Assembly: GCA_025201705.1 (NCBI GenBank)
Contig: MU616949.1
Coordinates: 1 to 30,568 of the forward strand
Source: Dissophora ornata
Lineage: Eukaryota > Mortierellomycota > Mortierellomycetes > Mortierellales > Mortierellaceae
Direction: 5' to 3'
DNA length: 30,568 bases
In this document: piece after piece, positions 1 to 9,108 of the stretch
Layout of the letters: each line of letters starts with the position of its first letter
Position numbering within the stretch: position 1 is the stretch's first letter
Made by a program: the position numbers and the translations under genes
Notes under the pieces: model-generated
Databases searched by the model: none
The model's input: the letters and a program-made list of their open reading frames with translations, nothing else
What the model was told of the DNA's origin: nothing

Positions 1-173
1 TTTTTTTGGGCGTAGCCAGGCCGGGGCTCGGTCGATCGCAATTAAACCTGTATGCCAGATCATGTTGATAATGTTGTCTAGATCTGGCGAAGCATGTTGC
101 AGCACTCCATTTATCTGGCGAAGTAAAATTGTACTCCTTCGCCTCCTGTCTAGACCATGCAATGGCGAATGTT
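1..173. other. left-edge intergenic sequence
   Basis: No gene is visible. The decamer TCTGGCGAAG occurs twice (about 85 and 114), which may be the outer, more decayed edge of the repeat array that follows. The window probably cuts through a longer intergenic or repeat region here. Confidence 0.5.
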
Positions 174-835
174 AAATTAATCTTACTGCTAGCTGTCAAT
201 AATGTGCCTGTTTTCACACATTAATCGTAGAAGCACGTATCTTGTTGTTGCCAGACTGCACATATCGCTCTCAAAGATTTGAGGATGCAGATATCGAAAT
301 CATGCCGTCGAGGCCTGGACACAGCTTTACGAGTATAAATGGCGTTTGGCGTGGATAGACGTAGAATATCGAAATAGCCTTACTGCCGGAGGCTAGTCAT
401 CCTGCTTTCATGTATTAGTCGTAGAGACACGTGTCCCGTTGTTTCCATTGGCGTGGATAGACGAAATAATCTTACTGGCAGGGGCTAGCCTGGCCGTCTT
501 GATGTCTTGATGCAACAGTTGTAGATACGCGTCTCTCGTTTGTTTCTATACTACTCATGTCGCTCTCGACGATTTGAGTTAGTTTTTCGACGCAGGACAT
601 CGAAACCATGCCATCGACGACGGGACATCACTTTTCGAATGTGGATTAAGCTTGGCGTAGAATACCGAAATAACCTCACTGGCAGAGGCTGGTCTGCCCG
701 TCTTGATGCCTACGTTGTAAAAACACGTCTCTCGTTGTTTCTTATTCTCGTGTCGCTCTGAGATTAATCAAATAATCTTACTGGCGGGGGGCAGTCTGCG
801 CGTCTTGATGCATTAGTTGTATCAGCACGGCGTGA
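174..835. repeat. degenerate tandem array of long and short units
   Basis: Five diverged copies begin with the same block, close to AAATAATCTTACTGGC, at 174, 372, 464, 668 and 770. Copies at 174-371 and 464-667 are about 200 bases; copies at 372-463 and 668-769 are about 92-102 bases and lack the second half; the copy at 770 fades out near 835. Other shared blocks are a GTAGA..CACGT element, TCGCTCTC followed by GATTTGAG, ATCGAAA.CATGCC, and GTAGAATA.CG at the end of the long units. The order long-short-long-short implies two tandem dimers of about 290-305 bases. No coding capacity is evident. It could be a decayed satellite or a tandemly duplicated transposon fragment. Confidence 0.8.
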
Positions 836-1244
836 CTGGCACGGCCGACTGTCTGTTTACGCAGATGAGTGAAGGGCACTTGTGGAGACTTTCTTGGCAC
901 ATCCGCTCCTTCCCCCGTCCAGCCCTCCTCTTCTCTTCATCCCTCCTGCTTATGTTGTTTTGTACAGTACGACCTCCTCCTCTTAGATTCGCCTACGCCA
1001 TCTGTCTCATGCTTTCAAGTTGACCCTTTGCTCTCACATCCTCTCACATCCTCGCTGTTATTATTCGGCGTCATCTCCCTTGTCCCCAGTTTTGATATCC
1101 ATATCCCACCCACACTCGTCAGACTCGACGCTTTGAAATACCCGAGTTTTTTACGACCCTCATCCTCACTCCTCATCCACCCATCACCTGCTCATCACTC
1201 ATCATTACTTGACGAAAACAAAAAAAAAACGTACGCAGTCTATC
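836..1244 (+). promoter_or_regulatory. upstream region of the Shg1-like gene
   Basis: The non-template strand is rich in C and T (for example 905-945 and 1140-1205), as expected for a fungal promoter and 5' leader. An A-rich run sits immediately before the start codon. I see no unambiguous TATA box. Short open frames here have no recognisable family character. Confidence 0.5.
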
Positions 1245-3881
1245 ATGACTCCCGAAGAGCTGGCTGCTCTCTTCAAGCGACGCGGCGATTTTGATAGCAC
1301 TCGTAAAAACCTCCTCAAGGACTTCCAGGCCAGTGTATGTTCTCCATTGCCTGTTGAGACGAGCGAGATGACAATGCGACGTGTGGAAACAAAAAGGAGC
1401 AAAAACTTGTCGTGTTTTCTAATGATTGACACGCATTTCTCCTCTTGCTTTGTCTCCAGAATGTCGGGAAGCAGTTCACGACGCAAGTGGGCGACATTCT
1501 TCAGAATAACATCGAGGAAGACCCGAGTTTGCTTCAGCGCGAAAAGTCAGAGTTCCATCAGCTCATGGCGGACCGTATCACAAAGTAAAGTATTCCCTAA
1601 CTCCACATACACCGCGTGCGCACACCCAAACACACATTATATATTTCTCTCCGCCATAGCTGTTATTACGCGAGCCAAGCCAAGGCACAACAAGGCAAAG
1701 TTCGCGTGTTAATAACTTGTGATTAAATTACATAGGTCACCCGAGTACAAGAAAGTGCAGCAGTTTGTTGACTCGCTATTGCAACCAGCGCAATATATGA
1801 GCAAGATTGAGAACATATTGATGACCATTGTCAAAGAACAAGCACCTCCGCCACCTGGTACGTGGTTTTTTACTCAAGTAGTCCTTGTTGCAGTTTGGGC
1901 GAAGCCTCAGGACCTACATGGGATTGGCAATTGACACAACATGCCCGTATAACTGCTTGATATCATAGAACACGAAGCCTCGACAGAACAGGAAAAGGAA
2001 AAAGGCGGGGAGAAGGACCACAGCAAGAGCTCCAGAAAGAACCACGTCGCTGCAAAGGAAGAGACAACTGGACCCACGATCACTAGTTCAAAACATGGCT
2101 CTTCCTCGCAGTCACTACCATCCTCTAATGCACCATTGCCCTCATCAAAATCGACATCATCTCTGAAGAGAGAGGAGTCAAATTACTCCAGCAATAGATC
2201 GACGGCGGAGAAGAGGGCAAAGGATCGACCGGTCAAACGGGAGCTGGATCTCAGTCTGCCACCTCGACCACAGCCAAAGAAGAAGGAACAGCTTCCCATC
2301 CTTACACCTGCCGTCACTGGTAGTAACAGCACTGTTGTGCCTCCGATTAAAAAGGGACCCAATCCCCCGCAATCAATGCCTATGGAATCTGTTACTCCTA
2401 GGGAATCTACAAACCAGGATTCGGCTACTCCAAAACCGGATGTTGAAGATCGCAGTCCGAAGGATGTTGAGGATCGCAGTCCAAAGGATATCGATCCTAA
2501 AAACCCCAGTCCCAAGGATCCTAGTCTTAAAACCACACCCGCAGAACCTGTATCTGAACCCTCAGGAGAGCGCAGTGAAAGCAATGGGACAGCGACTTCA
2601 ACAACTATGACAAGCAACACCGTCAACAGCGAGGCAGGTGCGACAATGAAGGTGGTGCCAAAAAAGAGGAATAGACGACATAGCCTGGATTCGAATTCTT
2701 CTCTTTCCAGTCCACCTTCCAGCTCTGAGCCAGAAACGGATGGCGAAGGCAAATCAGGAGAGGGAGGTCGGGCAAAGAAGCTGGCAAAGAAGGCAGCGCT
2801 CCTCAAGGAAGAACCTACTTCACTGGTGGCGAAAGCGAATGCGGACATGAGCTCGGACAAAATAATGGACGGAACTGCCGCAGTTGTTAATGATAAGGAA
2901 CGAGAAAAGGAAACGGACGAAGTGCTCAATAACGAGGATTCCAGTATGGACGTCGACTCATCACCCGTCACTGCAAGTGTTGCGGAGGAGAAGACATCGG
3001 TGGGTGCATCTGACACTGCTTGCAAGGAGTTGAACGAAGATAAACAGGACACGATCAACACGGCAACTACGAATAAGGATGATGGGAAGGAATCGACACC
3101 GGATTCATCGCTCAAATCACCTGTTGCTCCTATTACCACCACCGCAGGTACCCCAACGGCTACGTCGACTGCTCGATCCAGCCCATCCTCGTCCTCCTCC
3201 ACACCGTCCCTTCAGCAGAACTCACCCGCGACACCGGGCACAGCCGGTATTATTACTAGCAGCAGCAATGGCACTCATCGCAAGCGCGACTCCGAGGCAA
3301 CAGATCACAGGAGTTCACATAGTCAAGGCCATGGATTTTCGCATTCGAAGCGGGTGGTACATCAGCTGTTGCCCTTGCCACCACGCCCTACTGTCGTTCC
3401 ACTGCCACCCAGGCCTGCGCCGTTAGCATTAAACCGGAGGGCTAGTAGTCATTCGAGGAACAGTTCGTCGAATGCGACTGGAGGCAACAGTACGAATGGA
3501 GGAGCAGGAGGAACAGGAAGTCCCCTTGTTGGCTCGTCATCATCTTCTAATCTACCGACACTCCCTACTATCGCTACCACTGCTCTCACTACCGCTGCAA
3601 CCCCCACGACCCCGTCTTCTTCAACCCCCACGACAACGACAGCGACAGGGACAGCAGTGTCGAAGCATGAAAAGAGCCCCGCAGTAACGTCTCCTACATC
3701 GGTGCCTACGGCTTCCTCTTCATCGTCTTCGTCGTTGTCGCCGACATCGACATCTTCAAAACTAAAACCACATGCTGGACGGACACTAATTCCGCTGCCA
3801 CACAAGCCGATCCCGTTACCGCCCAAACCGAGCGCTGCGGGTTCAGGGTCCTCGTCATCGTTGAAGAAGAAGCACAAGTGA
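1245..3881 (+). CDS. SHG1: COMPASS Shg1/BOD1-domain protein with long disordered tail
   Basis: Exons 1245-1334, 1460-1584, 1736-1857 and 1969-3881 join in frame through GT-AG introns to give about 749 residues. The first ~115 residues form the helical Shg1/BOD1 module: it opens with an FKRRGDFDSTRKNLLKDF-type helix, continues through QVGDIL...FHQLMADRIT and ends with a YKKVQQFVDSLL helix. Shg1 is a subunit of the Set1/COMPASS H3K4 methyltransferase complex; BOD1 and BOD1L are animal relatives. The rest is disordered: SPKD repeats near residues 270-295, an acidic/Ser region, RRHS and RRAS motifs, Ser/Thr runs, and two proline-rich blocks (PLPPRP twice near 580, PLPPKP near 730) before a basic end, KKKHK. 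Yeast Shg1 is far shorter, so most of this protein is lineage-specific. An in-frame ATG at 1209 could add 12 residues; 1245 is preferred because the conserved helix follows it directly. Confidence 0.85.
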
Positions 3882-3902
3882 TAAAATGCCTCGTATGCAA
3901 AT

Positions 3903-3908
3903 AATAAA
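3903..3908 (+). promoter_or_regulatory. candidate polyadenylation signal
   Basis: AATAAA lies 22 bases after the stop codon of the Shg1-like gene. Only 152 bases separate this stop from the stop of the convergent methyltransferase gene, so the two 3' UTRs probably overlap. Confidence 0.45.
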
Positions 3909-4033
3909 AAACAGAGATCAAAAAGCCCTCCCTCCTCCTATCAAACTCTAGACAATCTACACATTGTTTTGCAAAGGACATTATTATTCATTGTAGGTAT
4001 ATGCTTATATGCTATTGTTGGTATCCCCTCTGT

Positions 4034-4861
4034 CTAATAGCCGATCTGCAACATCATGAGCGTGGTCAATGTATCATCGACTCCGACAAGAATATCTTCA
4101 TCTTTGCGCTTTGTCGCCACAAACACGTACATCCTATCCTCGCCCTCGCACCCAAACACCGATATCAAATCTTCCTCGTCATCTTCATCCTCCACTTCCT
4201 CTCTTTCCTTGCTATTCTCATCTTCATCACTGCGGTCCTTGGACTCTCCACTGCTACGATCATGGCGACGACGACGGGGAGGCCTTTCAATCCTAACGAC
4301 TTCAATCTCAAAGAACCGTCCAAACTCTTCCCAGAACGGACTTTCCTTCCACAAGGCGCGCTCCTTGTACCCGAACAGGACCTTTGTCTCCCCGACGATG
4401 GTCATTTCTTTAAGCGTCTGTAACAGAGGCGGGTAGAGCTCTGGGAAGTAGACAAGATCGCTGGCTATGATGTAGTCGATCTTTCCTGAGGAGAGGAGGG
4501 CGGTGGCGTGGGATGAGTCACCCCAGGCCAAGGGTTCGACTTGTACATGGGCGCATTTCCTGAGGACGTTTAAAGGTGATGATGATATTGATGAGACGGT
4601 GGATGAGGTGGAGGTAGAGATATTGTCGTTGTGCGGAAGATGCTCAGCGACGTTCTTTTGCATGAGCGGCACGACTTCTTCGAGGTCTGTCAGGATGAGC
4701 GTGCAATCTGGGGTAAGGCGTTTCGCGAGCGCGATCCCGACGTATCCTGTTCCGGCTCCCATCTCCAAGATCCTGATTCCAGGCCGTACCAAAGTCTTTG
4801 CTTCTGCAGTTATCGTCATTGTTGACGATGGTAATGCTGCTGCTGTAGTTATTGTTGCTGC

Positions 4862-4904
<43 letters not shown>

Positions 4905-5318
4905 GCGGAGGTTGTTACAGCGGTCTTGGGGAGTAGGAAGTACTCGCTTGGAATTGGACAAGGCGGTGTAAAGGTATATTGGTCGGTAGGGTGTCTCAGA
5001 TAGACATCCATCACATATGAGCTACAAACACCACCACCACAACAGCAACAAAGACGACGTGTTACTTTTTTCATATCTTTTTTATCTTTTTCTCAGCTTT
5101 GGTCGTGTTTCGTGTTCAGTATACGAGTACCTGTCCCAAATCTTTCCCGCGATGCCGAAAGTTGTAATATCCTGCATGACCGAGATCATCGCCGAACCTT
5201 CTTGCATCTCCTGAGAAGACGAGGATGTGTCGTTATGGTCTGAAACTGCAAGGGGCAGGATCCCAGTGGGTGGGCCTGCAGAATCATAGATGTCCAAATT
5301 CTCGGGATGGTTGCTCAT
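4034..5318 (-). CDS. METTL21-family protein-lysine methyltransferase
   Basis: Exons 5318-5131 and 5021-4034 join across a 109-base GT-AG intron to give 391 residues. The junction restores the family's N-terminal block, GKIWDSSYVMDVYL, comparable to the VWDAA.VL..YL of METTL21 proteins; neither exon alone contains it. SAM-binding motif I is EMGAGTGYVG (149-158), the acidic post-I strand is LILTDLEEV (about 172-180), and the DxxY-type active-site motif is SDLVY (250-254). Family members (Methyltransf_16) methylate lysines on chaperones, VCP or elongation factors; the substrate here cannot be told. Oddities are a 14-threonine run at about 103-116, encoded by a GTT/AAC microsatellite just before the catalytic fold, a Ser-rich insert at about 196-212, and an Arg/Asp/Glu-rich insert before the last strand. 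Likely cytosolic or nuclear; no targeting signal is seen. Confidence 0.9.
4862..4905. repeat. coding GTT/AAC microsatellite
   Basis: Fourteen uninterrupted GTT units on the plus strand lie inside the methyltransferase exon and encode 14 consecutive threonines on the minus strand. Imperfect units flank them. Pure trinucleotide tracts of this length tend to vary between strains, and because the unit is a triplet the reading frame would be kept. Confidence 0.95.
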
Positions 5319-5650
5319 CGTGTTGTTGTCAGAGATTTAGAAAAAAAAAAAGCAAAGTAAACGAGGTTTGTTCAGGAGAAGGGTCGTGCGTTGAGGATCG
5401 AGAGTTGTTTGGCATCAAATCCAAAAGCCACCTGGAATACGAAAATTGGTGGCAAAACTCATGTAGAAAAAAAATAATTCAAGAACCCATGCTGGTAGCT
5501 AAAAAGAATAGGACCACGACTAAGGTCAAGAAAGGAAGTACTCTCTGGGGCCGACAGTGGTAATCAGGAAGGGAAAAAATTACGCAACTGCCCCCTTCAC
5601 ATCGGCTCCTGCTTTTGCAAACCAGACAAACAGCTCGACGGACAGGAAAC
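5319..5650. other. intergenic region between methyltransferase and tRNA
   Basis: This holds the upstream region of the minus-strand methyltransferase gene and the sequence downstream of the tRNA. It contains short A runs (5340-5351, 5466-5474) but no convincing gene or repeat. An open frame crossing it has no recognisable protein character. Confidence 0.5.
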
Positions 5651-5655
5651 AAAAA
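5651..5655 (-). terminator. RNA polymerase III terminator
   Basis: Five T residues on the minus strand begin 6 bases after the tRNA discriminator base. A run of four or more T residues is the standard Pol III stop signal. Confidence 0.8.
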
Positions 5656-5660
5656 GTTTG

Positions 5661-5732
5661 TAGCAAAGGGTGGTTTCGATCCACCGACCTCTGGGTTATG
5701 AGCCCAGCGCTCTTCCTCTGGGCGACTTTGCT
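5661..5732 (-). tRNA. tRNA-iMet: initiator tRNA-Met (CAT)
   Basis: The 72-base minus-strand sequence folds as a cloverleaf without an intron. The acceptor stem is AGCAAAG/CTTTGCT with discriminator A, the anticodon arm is CTGGG-CTCATAA-CCCAG, and the T arm is GGTGG-ATCGAAA-CCACC. Initiator hallmarks are all present: A1-T72 pair, GGG/CCC in the anticodon stem, and a T loop beginning AT rather than TT. The anticodon and T-arm region closely resembles fungal initiator tRNAs as I know them. The D stem, GCCC against GAGC, contains one non-Watson-Crick C-A pair, and the internal A box is correspondingly atypical. The B box corresponds to GGATCGAAACC. The CCA end is not encoded. Confidence 0.95.
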
Positions 5733-5779
5733 TTAGATCGCTTATTTTATCTTCTTTCCTATTGCTTCATGTATCAAAC

Positions 5780-5813
5780 ATCATCACGTGATGATATTTC
5801 CAATGTCACGTGA
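5780..5813. promoter_or_regulatory. paired CACGTG (E-box) sites upstream of the initiator tRNA
   Basis: ATCATCACGTGATGAT at 5780-5795 is a perfect 16-base palindrome centred on CACGTG, and a second core, TCACGTGA, lies at 5806-5813. They sit about 48-81 bases upstream of the minus-strand tRNA start. In fungi CACGTG is bound by bHLH proteins such as Cbf1 and Pho4. A role in tRNA expression is inferred from position only. Confidence 0.55.
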
Positions 5814-6131
5814 GTTTATTAAGGGTGGCATGAGATCTTGCCTGCAATGTTGCGAAAATCGCAAAGGGTTTATCAAGGTGAAGAGAAAGATGACAAAGAT
5901 TACAAGACTAACGGGAAAATGTTGGAGAAGCATATGGAAAGGTTGGGAAAGGCAGGGAAAGGTTTAAAAAAAAGGAAAGGATTGTGCTCGAACGCTACTG
6001 CACTAAAGCCTATTTAAGGTTTTTTGTGAAAAATTTGGCAGGGGGGCGGGTTCGTAACAGAGTGGCGGGTTTTCTATTTTTCAAATGTGGTTTTCTTTTG
6101 TTCAAGGAAGGAAAAGAGAAATAGGGCGAGA

Positions 6132-6227
6132 GAAAGAGAAATGCGGTCAAAGTTGGGACACCATGTCGACGGTGTTGCGATGCATGCTCTATGCTCCCGA
6201 GGTCCAACTTTGAGCGCATTTTTGTTT
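6132..6227. repeat. long imperfect inverted repeat (hairpin), unclassified
   Basis: ATGCGGTCAAAGTTGGG at 6141-6157 pairs with CCAACTTTGAGCGCAT at 6204-6219: 15 of 16 positions are Watson-Crick, and one more G-T pair lies inside. A weaker A/T extension carries the stem out to about 6133-6227. The intervening 45 bases contain a smaller stem, ACACC...GGTGT (6158-6175), and a GCATGC/ATGC element, so a three-way junction can be drawn. It could be a MITE-like palindromic element, a structured or small-RNA-generating transcript, or a 3' UTR structure of the neighbouring gene. I cannot distinguish these. Confidence 0.65.
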
Positions 6228-6254
6228 AGCAGTAAGACGTGTAATGATGTGATG

Positions 6255-6290
6255 TGCTGTGTTTGCTGTGTTTGCTGTGTTTGCTGTGTT
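6255..6290. repeat. 9-base tandem repeat, four copies
   Basis: TGCTGTGTT is repeated four times without interruption and is followed by a diverging copy. It is non-coding and lies just beyond the hairpin. Confidence 0.95.
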
Positions 6291-6628
6291 TACTGCATGC
6301 ACACATTTAGAATAACAATGATCGGCACCCCTATTCTTTGCAGCACCTCCACCTGTAGTTGTATTCCTCTGGGTTCATTCCTGTTTCAGACACTCAACTG
6401 ACCATTGGCAGTCAGACCAGCGCAAAAAAGAAAAATGAAATGGACAGCTCGCATACGACTGTTTAAATTATGGTATATATTTTACACAGGACAGAGGCGT
6501 TGCTCCTATCCCTTTTTTTTTTCTTTTTCTTTTTTTTTTGTGTTCAAGTCCCTCACTATCCTTTGCTATTATGCCATCTTTGGCTATGTTTAAACTCTGA
6601 AATCGTTTCCGTTTCCTCTCCTACTTTC

Positions 6629-8881
6629 TCAAGCTGCCCCAGTCTCAGAAGTCACACTCCCGCCCGCGGCAGGCACCACCGGAGTCATTGCCGCTGCTAC
6701 ACTTGCCGCCTGCTGCTGTTGGTACGCATAAATCGGTGCCGTCGAATACATTAGCTGTGGTGCCAACTGCTGTGCCAACTGTGGGGTCATCATCAGCTGT
6801 GGGACCATCGCCTGAGGCGAAATACCCATGCCCATCATATTCATGTTCACGCTGGCCGGATTCATGCCCATACCCATACCCATGCCCATGGCGGTCGTGA
6901 GCACAGGTGCGGCAGGAAGCGAGAAATGCATGGGAAGGGTGTTAATGATTGCCGACTGCTGTTGCTGGGGCACTGCATCTTTCGCGGTAGCCGCAGTTGA
7001 AGCCACGACGGCCGCACGAGTCTGTTCTAGCTGATGCTGGAGCTGCTGTTGCAACAATACATTCTGCTGATGAACTCGAATTTGTTGCAATTGCTCCAGT
7101 TGTTGTTGCTGTTGCTGCTGCTGAGTCTGCAACAGCGCCAGTGGCGAAACAACTTGGTAGTATTGCTCCAGCTGCTGCTGTTGTTGTTGTTGCTGCAGAT
7201 GCTGAAGTTGTTGCTGCTGGATCTGAAGTTGGATCTGTTGCTGTTGATGCTGTTGGTGTTGCATCGCCACAGAGAGTTCGTGGCCGTATCCCATGCTAGT
7301 AGCCGTGGCTCCGAGGACTGGGCTGGGAAATGGGGAGATGTTCACAACGGATTGCGCGTATGCCTGTTGCTGCTGTTGTGAAGGAGCGAAATAGCTTGCA
7401 CTGGATTGGCGTTTGGGAGAAGTGCGATGTCGTCCTTGGTTATTATGAGGGATGCCATGGGGTGTGAGTAGAGGCGACGGTTGCTGCTGTTGTGTCTGCC
7501 TAGCCGAGGCGCTGGTGGCAGCAACGTAAGGCAAATTGCCGTGGCTCCCCGAGAATGTAGGCTTGTGTCCTGAGGGGTATGGATGAGGTTGTTGTTGGTT
7601 GTAACTACCGGAATACCGGCGAGTATTTACCTCCATAGGGTGAAGCCCAGGTGTTCCCGGAGTTGCAAGACCGGTATTAACGGGGTAAAAGTGTGGGGAA
7701 TTGCTAGTCTGTGAACTGCTTGAGTCTCTCCTGGGCGTTGAGGCACGAATGTCTCGGTCACGCGCATTAGCCAGCTGAGTATCGATGAGCAACGGCGAGC
7801 TATGAATCGTCATATTATTAAGAGGTTGCTGTGCGACGGCGCCTGATCCTCCCAAACGAGTGTTGACCTGGTAGTCCCGGCGATGCTGTTGTACAAGGTT
7901 GGATAACGCTGGATCCAAATTGGGGTCGCGTGAATACGAATCACGTCTGGGTGCTGGTGCTTGGAAGCAAACTGTTGATTTCTCCCTGTCAATTCTTGAA
8001 ACCAGTGTCTCTGTGATGACGGGTGTGCTGCTTCTCCTTGCTGGATAGGTGCTTGTATGTGGTGGGGGATCGCGGACAGAGACATCTGCCAAGGTAATTC
8101 TCCGTGGTCGGAGCTGCTCTTCCACAGCTGTATTTGGTCGCGGCGCTAATAATGAAGGCGAGCTCTGAGTCCGATGCTGTGCGGCTGCCGGATGGAGGAA
8201 CTGATTATGATGTTGTTGATCTATATACAATGTGTCTCCTCTTGCGGCTGAGGATGACGAACGTTGTCTCGCTACTGAGGTAGGAATAGAAAGCTGGGTT
8301 GCACTCGAGTACCGACGGTGTCCTTGTCCCTCCATGTCTTCGAATCCACTGTCTCGCGTCTTGCGGTTATGACTTTCCACTATGAGCGAGTTGCGCTTTT
8401 GGTATCCCGATACGCCTGCGGCTAAAGTGTCACCGCTGTAGTTGTAGGAGACATATTTACGGGCGTCAGGCGATGATGGTGAACGTTGATGGGAAGGACC
8501 ACTAGGCGGCTGCAGTTCTTGTCTACCAGGATCACTAATGATCTCTATAGAAGGGCCAGAGGCGTCTGACGTTGCTGGGGTGGTCGCCGACGAGGAATCT
8601 AGGGATGTCGATTTCTTGGAGCTCTTAGATCCGCCACTGAAGAGACGCGATACCCTTTTGGCAAACGACACTAGTAGTTATATGGATAGTAGTAGCAAAC
8701 GAGTATGAGTGCCTCGATCACTTTATAGATAGGGCGCATTCTATTCAGAACAACAGAAGAAAACCGATGGTCGTTTCAAGATCAAGGCTCGGATGGACCT
8801 ACATTTCTTAGTGGCAGAGTTCAATGAAGCAGTGTCGGTAGAACTCCCGGCCACAGACGATATCGTCGCGGTTTGGCTCAT
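6629..8881 (-). CDS. Gln/Met-rich, Ser-rich disordered protein (core exons)
   Basis: Exons 8881-8803 and 8670-6629 join across a 132-base GT-AG intron, giving 706 residues if translation starts at the ATG at 8881. No catalytic domain is recognised. The junction creates a basic segment, KKLSFAKRVSRLFSGG, that could form an amphipathic or membrane-associating helix. The middle is Ser/Arg-rich with many R/K-R-x-S motifs (KRNS, RRYS twice, RRSS, RRDS twice, KRQS). Residues of about 490-580 are glutamine-rich with Leu/Val spacing, possibly coiled coil, and a Met/Gly run lies at about 617-640. The composition is prion-like. The large exon has no internal ATG-proximal start near its 5' end, so an upstream exon is required. 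Exons at 9109-9746 may belong to the same gene. Function unknown; a phosphorylation-regulated scaffold or RNA-binding partner is conceivable but not shown. Confidence 0.75.
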
Positions 8882-9108
8882 GTCACGCTTCGAGATGGCT
8901 GCTCAAATCAAAGGCGGGGGATCGAAGAGCAAATGCGACAGGGATCGGATCAAAATCGTATAGTGCAGGTATAGCGTTTCATGAGCAGTGTAAAAAAAGA
9001 AGTGGGGCGAGGGCTAAACTTAGCATATGCAGTAGCGCGAGCAGGGGTACAAATCACATCGATGCAAAGGCATGAGAGAATATGGCAATGCCTTTCAGCC
9101 TATTTTAC

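Larger units (their letters stand above)
5814..6628. other. intergenic region 3' of the Gln-rich gene
   Basis: No protein gene is supported. The interval holds an A/G-rich stretch (5870-5990), a duplicated GGCGGGTT (near 6045 and 6063), the hairpin at 6132-6227, the 9-base repeat at 6255-6290, and T-rich runs at about 6511-6540. The last 100-200 bases before 6629 probably include the 3' UTR of the minus-strand gene ending there. Confidence 0.5.

Noticed and set aside
2183..3202. 339-codon open frame on the minus strand opposite the Shg1-like tail
   Set aside because: It is the shadow of Ser/Thr/Pro-rich codons in the large exon; its own composition is low-complexity and it has no independent splice or motif support.
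4503..5003. 166-codon plus-strand frame with a long valine run
   Set aside because: It is the complement of the threonine microsatellite in the well-supported methyltransferase gene.
6997..7381. Leu/Ala/Val-rich plus-strand frames that look like membrane segments
   Set aside because: They are readings of CTG/GTT repeats opposite the poly-Gln region of the minus-strand gene.
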